This document shows, piece after piece, positions 1 through 5,927 of a stretch of 5,927 nucleotides of DNA (position 1 is the first letter of the stretch; each line of letters starts with the position of its first letter). Origin of the DNA: Porphyrobacter sp. (GTDB lineage: Bacteria > Pseudomonadota > Alphaproteobacteria > Sphingomonadales > Sphingomonadaceae); contig JAGKSZ010000274.1 of the NCBI GenBank assembly GCA_018991295.1, forward strand, positions 1-5,927. The letters run 5' to 3'. Both the position numbers and the translations under genes were made by a program. The notes beneath the pieces were generated by a model. It searched no databases, was not told the DNA's origin, and saw only the letters and a program-made list of their open reading frames with translations.

Positions 1-35
1 GGGGTCTGGCAGGGGTCTGGGGGGGGTCTGCGGGG
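1..35 (+). other. Putative G-quadruplex-forming motif
   Basis: Four G-tracts of at least four bases lie at 1-4, 12-15, 19-26 and 32-35. The loops between them are 7, 3 and 5 bases (5-11, 16-18 and 27-31). This satisfies the usual intrastrand quadruplex pattern of G-runs with loops of 1-7. The motif is a by-product of the 11-bp array and sits on the same strand as the downstream helicase message. Whether it folds in DNA or in RNA cannot be judged from sequence. Confidence 0.55.
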
Positions 36-77
36 AGTCTGGCGCAGGTCTGGCGCGGGTCTGATTGGGGTCTGCAA
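1..77. repeat. Seven-unit 11-bp tandem G-rich array (core GGGGTCTG)
   Basis: GTCTG occurs at 4, 15, 26, 37, 48, 59 and 70, which is an exact 11-bp period with no slippage. The units start at 1, 12, 23, 34, 45, 56 and 67. Positions 4-8 of each unit are invariant, positions 1-3 are mostly G, and the last three bases vary (GCA, GGG, CGG, GCG, GCG, ATT, CAA). The consensus is about GGGGTCTGGCG. The array begins at base 1, so its left end and true copy number are unknown. It lies just upstream of the helicase gene. It could be a minisatellite that varies between strains, or a set of sites on one face of the helix, since 11 bp is close to one turn. Nothing in the window decides between these. Confidence 0.9.
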
Positions 78-85
78 AACTGCCC

Positions 86-108
86 CGGCAGCGTTTACAT
101 CGCTGCCG
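86..108. repeat. Perfect 8-bp inverted repeat with 7-base loop
   Basis: CGGCAGCG (86-93) pairs perfectly with CGCTGCCG (101-108) around the AT-rich loop TTTACAT. It lies between the 11-bp array and the first possible start of the helicase gene at 130. No run of T follows on either strand, so it does not look like an intrinsic terminator. It could be an operator or a hairpin in the 5' leader. A dyad of this length may also arise by chance in GC-rich DNA, though the perfect arms and contrasting loop make it worth recording. Confidence 0.5.
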
Positions 109-129
109 CCCTCGCCCATCACTGGCGGC

Positions 130-2910
130 GTGATCCATCCCGATCCTCTCCCTTCGCCCGTGCCCCTGCCTGCGCTCCATGCCAGCCATGGCGGGCATTG
201 GCTGCGAGAAGGGGGGCCGCGAGAAGGGGGGCTGCGCAGCGGCACTGGCGCAACGCAGGCCGTGTCCAAGGGCGATGCGATCATGGCCGCTGCCGATACT
301 CCGGTGCTGATGATCAACGCCCCGCTGGTGGCAAGCCGCCTTGGCTATCCCGATCTGTCCGGCCTCGATCTGCTGGAGGCCTTCGCCTTCATCCACCCGG
401 CGCGGTTCTGCGTGCCGACCCCGCGCGGCCTTGCCGAGGCGCTGGGCCTGCCGGTGCCCGAAAATGACGCCGCCGTACCCGAACTGCTGCAGCTGGCAAC
501 AGGCGCGCTGATCGCGGCCTGTCAGGACCCCGCATGGCCCGAGCGCGAAGGCGCGTGGAGCGCGGTGCAGACCCTTGAACGCCTGCGCTGGCCGTGGGCG
601 CAGGTGCTGCGCCCCCACATAGCCAAGCCCGAACGCGCCGAACGCTGGCTGTTTGCCAGGCTGCCCGAATGGGACGAAGCGGGCGAGCGCCCCGCCCCGC
701 GTCAGGTGAACATCAGCCCCGAGGCGGTGCAGCAGCAGCTTGCGCAGCTGACCGGCGAAAGCGCCGAGCAACGCGAGGGCCAGCGCGCCTATGCCGCCGA
801 TGCCGCCCGGATCTTTGCGCCGCGCTCTGCGCCCGGAAGGCCGCATCTGGCGCTGGCGCAGGCGGGCACGGGGATCGGCAAGACGCTGGGCTATCTTGCG
901 CCCGCATCGGTCTGGGCAGCGCAAAGCGGCGGGACGGTGTGGGTGTCGACCTTCACCAAGAACCTGCAACGGCAATTGCGCGCCGAGGCCCGCCGGGCAT
1001 GGCCCGCCAAGCGCCCCGATGGCACCCCGCCGGTGGTGGTGCGCAAGGGCCGTGAGAATTACCTGTGCCTGCTCAATCTGGAAGACGCGCTGCAAGGCGG
1101 CTTTGCCGGGCGTCCGGCGATCCTTGCGCAGCTGGTGGCGCGCTGGGGCGCCTATACCCGCGATGGCGACATGATCGGCGGCGATCTGCCCGGCTGGCTG
1201 GGGACGCTGTTCCGCAAGCGCGGGATCGCCGCGCTCACCGACAGCCGCGGCGAGTGCATCTATGCCGGGTGCCCGCATTACCGCAAATGCTTCATCGAAC
1301 GCGCCGCGCGTGACAGCGCGCAGGCCGATCTGGTGATCGCCAATCATGCGCTTGTCATGGTCAATGCAGCGCGGGCCAGAGAGCCGAACCAGCGCCCCAC
1401 CCGCCTGATCTTCGATGAAGGCCACCACGTTTTCGATGCGGCCGACAGCACCTTTGCCGCGACGCTTTCCGGGCAGGAGACGATTGAACTCAGGCGCTGG
1501 ATCATCGGCCCGGAAAAGGAATCGCGTGGGCGCAGGCGCGGGCTTTCGGCGCGGCTGGCGGACATCGCCAGCTATGACGAGGCCGGGGCAGAAGCCATTG
1601 CGGCGGCCTGCAAGGCGGGGCAATTGCTGCCGTCCGAAGGCTGGCTCCAGCGCCTTGCCGAAAACAGCCCCTTCGGGCCCATCGAAGCCCTGCTCGCCGC
1701 GGTGCGCACCGCCACCTATGCCCGCGATGAAAGCGGCGGCGTGGATGCAGGCTATGGGATCGAAACCGAAGCGGCGGGCCTTCCGGGCGAGGTGATCGAA
1801 GCGGCCAGCATCGCTGCCGAGGCGCTTGCCAGCATCCGCGTGCCGCTGATCCGGCTGGGCGGGCGGCTGGAGGCGATTCTGGCCGAACCGCCTGACTGGC
1901 TCGATGCGCAGGGGCGTGCGCGGATCGAGGGCGCGCGGTTTGCGCTGGCGTGGCGGATCGACATGCTCACCGGCTGGGAGGCGCTGCTTGACCGGCTGGG
2001 CGGCCCTGCGGACCCCGAATTCGTCGATTGGCTGGCGGTCGACCGTTCGGACGCGCGCGAGTTTGATATCGCGATCCACCGGCGCTGGCTCGATCCGATG
2101 AAGCCCTTTGCCCGCGTCGTGCTGGAGCCTGCGCACGGCGTGCTGCTGACCAGCGCGACCCTCACCGACAGGACGCAAGACGACAGCAAGTGGGCAAGCG
2201 CGGTTGCGCGGTCGGGCGCGGCCCATGTCGAAGTGCAGCCGCTGCTGTCCGAGGCGGCCAGCCCCTTCGATTACGCGTCCCGTGCCGAGGTGCTGATCGT
2301 GACCGATATTGCCAGGGGCGATCTGCCGGGGCTTGCCGGTGCCTATGCCCGGATCATCGAAGCCTCGGGCGGGGGCGTGCTGGGCCTGTTCACCGCGATC
2401 CGGCGGCTGCGCGCCGTGCATGGCCGCATTGCAGACCGCCTCGCGCGGGCGGGCCTGCCGGTTTATGCCCAGCACGTCGATCCGATCGACACCGGCACGC
2501 TGGTGGATATTTTCCGCGATGATCCACGCGCCAGCCTGATCGGCACCGATGCTTTGCGCGACGGGGTCGATGTGCCCGGTCATTCCCTGCGCTGTGTGGT
2601 GATGGAGCAGGTGCCTTGGCCCCGGCCCGATATCCTTCACAAGGCGCGCAGGCTTGCCGGCGGCGGCGCGGCCTATGATGATCGCATCATCCGCGCCCGG
2701 CTGGCGCAGGCTTTCGGGCGGCTGATCCGTTCGAAGGAAGACAGCGGCCATTTCATCGTGCTGTCGCCCGCCTTCCCTTCACGGTTGCTCAGCGCCTTTC
2801 CCAAAGACACCCCGGTGCTGCGCGTGACGCTCGATCAGGCTTTACAACGCCTGCGCGCTGGTGTTGGGGGCAGTGTAAGCGAGCACGCCACAGGAGCCTT
2901 GCAGCCATGA
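130..2910 (+). CDS. DinG/YoaA-type Fe-S ATP-dependent DNA helicase
   Basis: This is a superfamily 2 DNA helicase of the XPD/DinG group; by family it is expected to be a cytoplasmic ATP-driven 5'-3' helicase in DNA repair. Numbered from the GTG at 130 (926 residues), it shows a Walker A GTGIGKT at 246-252, motif Ia near 273-283, and four cysteines C313, C376, C381 and C387. The C-x4-C-x5-C spacing of the last three matches the 4Fe-4S ligands of E. coli DinG as I recall them. ANHAL is at 404-408, a DEGH Walker B box at 429-432, SAT at 675-677, LFTA at 753-756, GTDALRDGVDVPG at 805-817 and QAFGRLIR at 860-867. About 200 residues before the helicase core resemble no exonuclease domain. The start is uncertain: GTG 130 and GTG 160 lack a clear ribosome site, while ATG 283 has AAGGG 10 bases upstream. 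I keep 130 because HASHGGHWL (residues 17-25) resembles the start of sphingomonad relatives as I remember them. The stop overlaps the phosphatase start. Confidence 0.93.
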   Translation: MIHPDPLPSPVPLPALHASHGGHWLREGGPREGGLRSGTGATQAVSKGDAIMAAADTPVLMINAPLVASRLGYPDLSGLDLLEAFAFIHPARFCVPTPRGLAEALGLPVPENDAAVPELLQLATGALIAACQDPAWPEREGAWSAVQTLERLRWPWAQVLRPHIAKPERAERWLFARLPEWDEAGERPAPRQVNISPEAVQQQLAQLTGESAEQREGQRAYAADAARIFAPRSAPGRPHLALAQAGTGIGKTLGYLAPASVWAAQSGGTVWVSTFTKNLQRQLRAEARRAWPAKRPDGTPPVVVRKGRENYLCLLNLEDALQGGFAGRPAILAQLVARWGAYTRDGDMIGGDLPGWLGTLFRKRGIAALTDSRGECIYAGCPHYRKCFIERAARDSAQADLVIANHALVMVNAARAREPNQRPTRLIFDEGHHVFDAADSTFAATLSGQETIELRRWIIGPEKESRGRRRGLSARLADIASYDEAGAEAIAAACKAGQLLPSEGWLQRLAENSPFGPIEALLAAVRTATYARDESGGVDAGYGIETEAAGLPGEVIEAASIAAEALASIRVPLIRLGGRLEAILAEPPDWLDAQGRARIEGARFALAWRIDMLTGWEALLDRLGGPADPEFVDWLAVDRSDAREFDIAIHRRWLDPMKPFARVVLEPAHGVLLTSATLTDRTQDDSKWASAVARSGAAHVEVQPLLSEAASPFDYASRAEVLIVTDIARGDLPGLAGAYARIIEASGGGVLGLFTAIRRLRAVHGRIADRLARAGLPVYAQHVDPIDTGTLVDIFRDDPRASLIGTDALRDGVDVPGHSLRCVVMEQVPWPRPDILHKARRLAGGGAAYDDRIIRARLAQAFGRLIRSKEDSGHFIVLSPAFPSRLLSAFPKDTPVLRVTLDQALQRLRAGVGGSVSEHATGALQP
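204..233 (+). repeat. In-frame 15-bp tandem duplication in helicase N-terminus
   Basis: GCGAGAAGGGGGGCC (204-218) is followed directly by GCGAGAAGGGGGGCT (219-233), 14 of 15 bases identical. Fifteen bases is five codons, so the frame is kept and the protein gains REGGP-REGGL at residues 26-35. Each copy contains a run of six G, which is prone to slippage. If translation starts at ATG 283 instead, the repeat lies in the leader rather than in the protein. Confidence 0.88.
2892..2896 (+). promoter_or_regulatory. Ribosome binding site of the phosphatase gene
   Basis: AGGAG lies 10 bases before the ATG at 2907, inside the last codons of the helicase gene. It supports 2907 as the phosphatase start and a reinitiation or coupling mode of translation, because the helicase stop (2908-2910) overlaps that ATG. 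Confidence 0.7.
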
Positions 2911-3458
2911 AGATTCTGGGCCTCCTGCGCCATGCCAAGTCTGACTGGGACGATACCAGCCAGCGCGATTTCGACCGCGGGCTGAATGCGCGGGGGCGCA
3001 AGGGGGCGCAGGCCATCGGCCAGCATATCCGCGACCACGGGATCAAATGGGACAAGGTGATCGCCAGCCCCGCGGTGCGCGTGAAGCTGACGCTGGAGGG
3101 CGCGCTGCCCGAGGAGACGCCGATCTATGATGATCGCCTTTACCTTGCCAGCTTCGATACCATCGTCGAGACGATCGAGGCCCATGCCGGCGCGGGCGAT
3201 GACGAGGGCGCCAAAGAGCCTGGGGCGATCCTCATTTCCGGGCACAATCCCGGCCTTCAGGATGTGCTTCTGGAACTGGTCGCACCGGGCAAGGAAAACG
3301 CGCTGTTCAAGGAAGCGGTCGTGAAATTCCCGACCGCTGCCTATGCCGTGCTCGAATGCGATATCGCGCATTGGAGCGAGCTGAAACGCTATTGCGCGGA
3401 ACTGGTGCACTTTGCCCGGCCCCGCGATCTTGATCCTGAACTGGGGCCGGAAGGCTAA
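2907..3458 (+). CDS. SixA-type histidine phosphatase family protein
   Basis: This is a small cytoplasmic phosphatase of the histidine phosphatase (phosphoglycerate mutase-like) superfamily, in the SixA-like branch. The 183-residue protein opens with LLRHAKSDW, placing the catalytic Arg-His at R8-H9. RDFDRGLNARGRKGA follows at 20-34, as in SixA relatives. SPAVR at 54-58 supplies the usual second phosphate-binding arginine (R58), and SGHNPG at 111-116 the second catalytic histidine (H113). All core residues are present and the length fits the family. E. coli SixA removes phosphate from histidine-containing phosphotransfer domains. Relatives in alphaproteobacteria are mostly uncharacterised, so the substrate here is open. 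The start codon overlaps the helicase stop as ATGA and has AGGAG upstream, so it is the second gene of a two-gene unit with no promoter of its own visible. The C-terminus is acidic and shows no membrane segment. Confidence 0.92.
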   Translation: MKILGLLRHAKSDWDDTSQRDFDRGLNARGRKGAQAIGQHIRDHGIKWDKVIASPAVRVKLTLEGALPEETPIYDDRLYLASFDTIVETIEAHAGAGDDEGAKEPGAILISGHNPGLQDVLLELVAPGKENALFKEAVVKFPTAAYAVLECDIAHWSELKRYCAELVHFARPRDLDPELGPEG

Positions 3459-3467
3459 GGGTATTCC

Positions 3468-3494
3468 CCGTTCGCCCTGAGCTTGTCGAAGGGC
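3468..3494 (+). repeat. REP-like palindromic element, left copy
   Basis: This is the left arm of an inverted pair in the 129-bp convergent intergenic region 3459-3587. It is 27 bases long and matches the reverse complement of 3540-3566 at 24 positions. Within it, GCCCT (3474-3478) and AGGGC (3490-3494) form a 5-bp stem with an 11-base loop. The core CCTGAGCTTGTC resembles an intergenic repeat I recall as abundant in sphingomonad genomes. It starts 10 bases after the phosphatase stop codon, so it probably forms the 3' end of that message. No T-run follows the stem. Confidence 0.75.
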
Positions 3495-3539
3495 CGCACT
3501 AAGACTTCTGCCCGGCGCCCGGTTTCCGAAGGAAGTACA

Positions 3540-3566
3540 GTCCTTTGACAAGCTCAGGACGAACGG
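3540..3566 (-). repeat. REP-like palindromic element, right inverted copy
   Basis: This is the inverted partner of 3468-3494. GTCCT (3540-3544) pairs with AGGAC (3556-3560) around an 11-base loop, the same geometry as the left copy. The second stem pair is T-A here and C-G on the left, a compensatory change that keeps the stem. The two arms can also pair with each other over 25 bases (3468-3492 with 3542-3566, 23 matches). The 45-base spacer 3495-3539 holds a nested dyad ACTTC (3504-3508)/GAAGT (3532-3536) and CCGG/CCGG at 3512-3522. The element ends 21 bases from the stop of the convergent peptidase gene and may limit read-through or protect both 3' ends. Confidence 0.75.
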
Positions 3567-3587
3567 TGAGAGGTTCGCTTGCTCAGC

Positions 3588-5927
3588 TCAGTTCACCGCC
3601 ACCACGTTATCGTCCGAATTGCGGTCGATGTAGAAGTTGTAGGGATCAACCCCGACAAAGGCGGGCTTCTTTGCCGTCACCACCTCGACCACCTGGCCGC
3701 CGCTGCGCAGCGGTGTGCGCTGCATCGCCAGCACATCGGCCTTGTCGAAGGCACCGGTGCCCGGACGCTGGGTGAAGGCGCCCACCTCGATGCTTTCAGC
3801 CAGCTTGGCGGGGGTTTCCACGCCCTTGCCCGTCGCGGTGAACTTGCCCGCCTCGATGGTGATGCGGGTCACCCACTTGCCATCCTTGCGCTGGGTGCTG
3901 ACCGCGTCCCTGGCCTTCAGATCATAGATCGTGATCGTCTCGAACAGATCGGTGATCAGCGCCTGATCTTCCGGCGTCTTGGCCTCCTTGCGCAGCTCGG
4001 CAATCAGATCGAGACTGCGCGGATACGGCGCGCCCTTGAACCTGAAGCGCGTCACCAGCCGCGACAATGCGCGGTTGACCGCATCCTCGCCCAGACGGTG
4101 CTGGAGCAGGTACATCACGAGGCTGCCCTTGCGGTAATGGATGTGCTGCTGGTTCTCCACCCGCACCAGCGGTTGTTCGGGCAGCGGATCGCCCTTGCGC
4201 CCGCCCAGATAGCGGTCGAGTTCGAACTTGAGGAAGCGGCGGATCTTGTCCTCGCCATAGAGCTCCTTCATCACCATCAGCGCCGAATATTGCGCCAGCG
4301 TTTCCGACAATAGCGTTGAGCCCTGCATATCTGCGCCCACGATCTGGTGCGCCCAGTACTGGTGGCCCACTTCGTGCGCGGTGACATAGGAGACGTAATC
4401 GATCACCTCCGGATCGCGCACGTCAGCGGCAAAGCCGATGCTTTCGGAATAGGGCATGGTGCCCGCAAAGGCCTGCGCAAAGCTCGAATAGCCCGGAAAT
4501 TCGATGATCCGCGCATAGCCGAACTGGTAGGGGCCGAAATTGCGTTCGTAATAGGCCAGCGAAGTCTTCAGCGCCTTTTGCATCCCCGGCACGTTCCAGT
4601 CGTGCTTGGGATCGTAATAGACACTGAGAAGCACCTGCCCGGCCTGCTCCTCGGCCACGGCGTAGCGCGCCGATTGCACCGAGAAGAAATTGAGGATCGG
4701 CGCCGGGCTCTGGAACACCGCGATGCGACGCCCGTCCTTCACTTCGTCCGACACCTTGTTGCCCGGCGCAATCGGCACCTGATCGGCAGCGGTGCTGACC
4801 GTGATGCGCGAATTGACCCAGTCAGCGCCGACATAATTGCGCACCTGTGCGCCGGTGTCCTCCAGCTTGGCCATGCGCAGTTCGGCCGGCAGGCCCTGAC
4901 GGCGCCGCGCCGTGCGATCCTGAAGCAGGCCTTCACGGCCCATCCCTAAAATCGGCGCGAAGGTGAAATTGTTCACGAAGGTGCCATTGTCGACAATGTC
5001 GGTGGCTGCCCCGCGGTTGGCAAAGCCGCGCCGCCACACATCGGAGACAAAATCGAGCCGCGCATTGGCGCCCGGCGCCAGCGGCGTATCGAAGCGGTAG
5101 ATGCGGTAGGCATGGCGCTTGTCGTGGCTGACCAGCTTTGCCCCGGCGATATCGAGCCGGGTGAACTCCACCCCCTGATCGGCCTGCCGCACGTGAAGCT
5201 CGCTGATCGGCACGCCTGCGTCATTGCGCATGGCATAGCTGCCCGTCACCTTCATGCGCCGCTGATCGGGATAGATCGCCACATCGAACACCACATCGGT
5301 GATGACCGGGAGCGGGAGCTTTTCGTATTTGAGATAGGTGCGTTCAAATTCGGCAAGGCGGGCTTCGGCCTCGTCGGCGGTTTCATAGGTGTTGAGGGTC
5401 TTGATGTTGTGGTTGATGGCAAGGCCGGTGCCGACCATCCCGGCCACCGCCGCCAGCGCGATCCCGCCCGAGGCAAGGCTCATGCGCCGCGCCACTCCCT
5501 TGAGACGCGGGACCACCGCGACCACCGTGCCGCGCGGCCAGGCCCAATGGGCAAAGACCAGCAACAGCACCCCGAAGCACGCCCAATAGGCCCGCGCCAG
5601 CGCCCCGCCGACCCAGAAGCCGCCGGTGCCGTTCATGTCGCTCAAAGGCTCCGATGGCCCCCCGCCGAACAGGTAGAGCATGTTGGAATAGCCAAGGTTC
5701 GTCAGGAAAATGCGGCTGACAAACCAAACCAGAAACAGTCCCCAGCCGAGATATTTGTTGGGGCTCAGGACCTGAAAGAACACCGCAAGGATCGCCACCA
5801 GCAGCAGATCGATGCTCTGCGGGATGACATAGGCCGAAAGGTACAGGCCATAGTCGATGTCGCTCGCGCCCTTGGCCAGTTGGTAGAGCACGCCGGTTGC
5901 CATGCCCGCCAGCGCCATCGCCAGAAG
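3588..5927 (-). CDS. Membrane-anchored M1-family zinc metallopeptidase, 5' end missing
   Basis: The frame is open to the right edge (three more codons, Leu-Leu-Ala, precede the ATG at 5918), so this is the C-terminal 779 residues of a longer protein. Relatives I recall fuse an ABC-2-type permease to an M1 peptidase in roughly 1,200 residues, often beside an ABC ATPase gene; that part would lie outside the window. Numbered from ATG 5918, membrane segments lie at about 25-51, 57-77, 101-127 and 147-168. A beta-rich M1 N-domain follows from about 190, then the zinc site HEVGH at 515-519, E539 in LLSETLAQY as third ligand, and YRKG with probable catalytic Y595. The second zinc histidine and E539 are separated by 19 residues rather than the usual 18. 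The GAMEN exopeptidase motif is replaced by GTMPYSE at 486-492. The tail DPYNFYIDRNSDDN near the C-terminus fits this family, so the 3' end is intact. The active domain is expected at the membrane; substrate and topology are unknown. Confidence 0.88.
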   Translation of the reverse strand, partial: LLAMALAGMATGVLYQLAKGASDIDYGLYLSAYVIPQSIDLLLVAILAVFFQVLSPNKYLGWGLFLVWFVSRIFLTNLGYSNMLYLFGGGPSEPLSDMNGTGGFWVGGALARAYWACFGVLLLVFAHWAWPRGTVVAVVPRLKGVARRMSLASGGIALAAVAGMVGTGLAINHNIKTLNTYETADEAEARLAEFERTYLKYEKLPLPVITDVVFDVAIYPDQRRMKVTGSYAMRNDAGVPISELHVRQADQGVEFTRLDIAGAKLVSHDKRHAYRIYRFDTPLAPGANARLDFVSDVWRRGFANRGAATDIVDNGTFVNNFTFAPILGMGREGLLQDRTARRRQGLPAELRMAKLEDTGAQVRNYVGADWVNSRITVSTAADQVPIAPGNKVSDEVKDGRRIAVFQSPAPILNFFSVQSARYAVAEEQAGQVLLSVYYDPKHDWNVPGMQKALKTSLAYYERNFGPYQFGYARIIEFPGYSSFAQAFAGTMPYSESIGFAADVRDPEVIDYVSYVTAHEVGHQYWAHQIVGADMQGSTLLSETLAQYSALMVMKELYGEDKIRRFLKFELDRYLGGRKGDPLPEQPLVRVENQQHIHYRKGSLVMYLLQHRLGEDAVNRALSRLVTRFRFKGAPYPRSLDLIAELRKEAKTPEDQALITDLFETITIYDLKARDAVSTQRKDGKWVTRITIEAGKFTATGKGVETPAKLAESIEVGAFTQRPGTGAFDKADVLAMQRTPLRSGGQVVEVVTAKKPAFVGVDPYNFYIDRNSDDNVVAVN

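Noticed and set aside
1..119. Possible divergent minus-strand gene starting at the ATG at 119 and running off the left edge through the array
   Set aside because: The visible peptide is a low-complexity Pro/Arg-rich product of the repeat, and open frames are common in this base composition. Nothing positive supports a gene.
1..130. SOS control of the DinG-like helicase
   Set aside because: I looked for the alphaproteobacterial LexA pattern GTTC-N7-GTTC or its complement upstream of the gene and found none in the visible sequence.
1752..2189. A 145-codon minus-strand open frame inside the helicase gene
   Set aside because: It is Ser/Arg/Ala-rich, lacks motifs, and is antisense to the continuous helicase frame.
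2683..2697. Dyad GATGAT-CGC-ATCATC in the helicase gene
   Set aside because: It lies within conserved coding sequence near motif VI and is short; codon choice for Asp-Asp-Arg-Ile-Ile explains it.
2835..3551. A 238-codon minus-strand open frame over the phosphatase gene
   Set aside because: The plus strand here encodes an intact histidine phosphatase with all catalytic residues, so the opposite frame is a shadow.
3459..3587. Intrinsic terminator between the convergent genes
   Set aside because: Strong inverted repeats are present, but neither strand has the following T-run. I recorded REP-like elements instead of a terminator.
3579..4313. A 244-codon plus-strand open frame opposite the peptidase gene
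   Set aside because: It is antisense to a clearly conserved peptidase C-terminus. Its His/Arg/Leu-rich composition is typical of a GC-rich shadow frame, and it has no recognisable motif.
4347..4949. A 200-codon plus-strand open frame opposite the peptidase zinc site
   Set aside because: It overlaps the HEVGH coding region in antisense and reads as a mirror of that gene with no domain of its own.

Overview
The window comes from a high-GC genome. Its protein content and intergenic repeats point to an alphaproteobacterium of the order Sphingomonadales, possibly the Erythrobacter/Porphyrobacter group. This placement rests on recollection of similar helicase and membrane aminopeptidase proteins and of an intergenic repeat with the core CCTGAGCTTGTC, not on a search.

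Layout. Positions 1-77 hold a G-rich tandem array of seven 11-bp units, each with GTCTG in exactly the same phase; it touches the window edge and may continue beyond it. It is followed by an 8-bp stem hairpin (86-108). Next comes a large plus-strand gene (130-2910, start uncertain) for a DinG/YoaA-type superfamily 2 helicase with four iron-sulphur cysteines. Its stop codon overlaps the start codon of a SixA-type histidine phosphatase (2907-3458) in an ATGA junction, so the two are probably co-transcribed and translationally coupled. A 129-bp convergent intergenic stretch (3459-3587) carries an inverted pair of REP-like hairpins (3468-3494 and 3540-3566). The rest (3588-5927, minus strand) is the C-terminal two thirds or so of a membrane-anchored M1-family metallopeptidase. 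It has four visible membrane segments, then a zinc peptidase domain, and it runs off the right edge.

How the genes fit together. The helicase and phosphatase form one transcription unit. The peptidase is a separate convergent unit, and the REP-like pair sits between the two 3' ends. No link in function between helicase, phosphatase and peptidase can be read from the sequence. All three proteins are recognisable families. The less ordinary signals are the phased 11-bp array with quadruplex potential in front of a DinG-like helicase, a 15-bp tandem duplication in the helicase N-terminus, the covarying REP-like pair, and a peptidase active site that departs from the usual M1 pattern. I see no RNA gene, CRISPR array, insertion sequence or clearly new multi-gene system.
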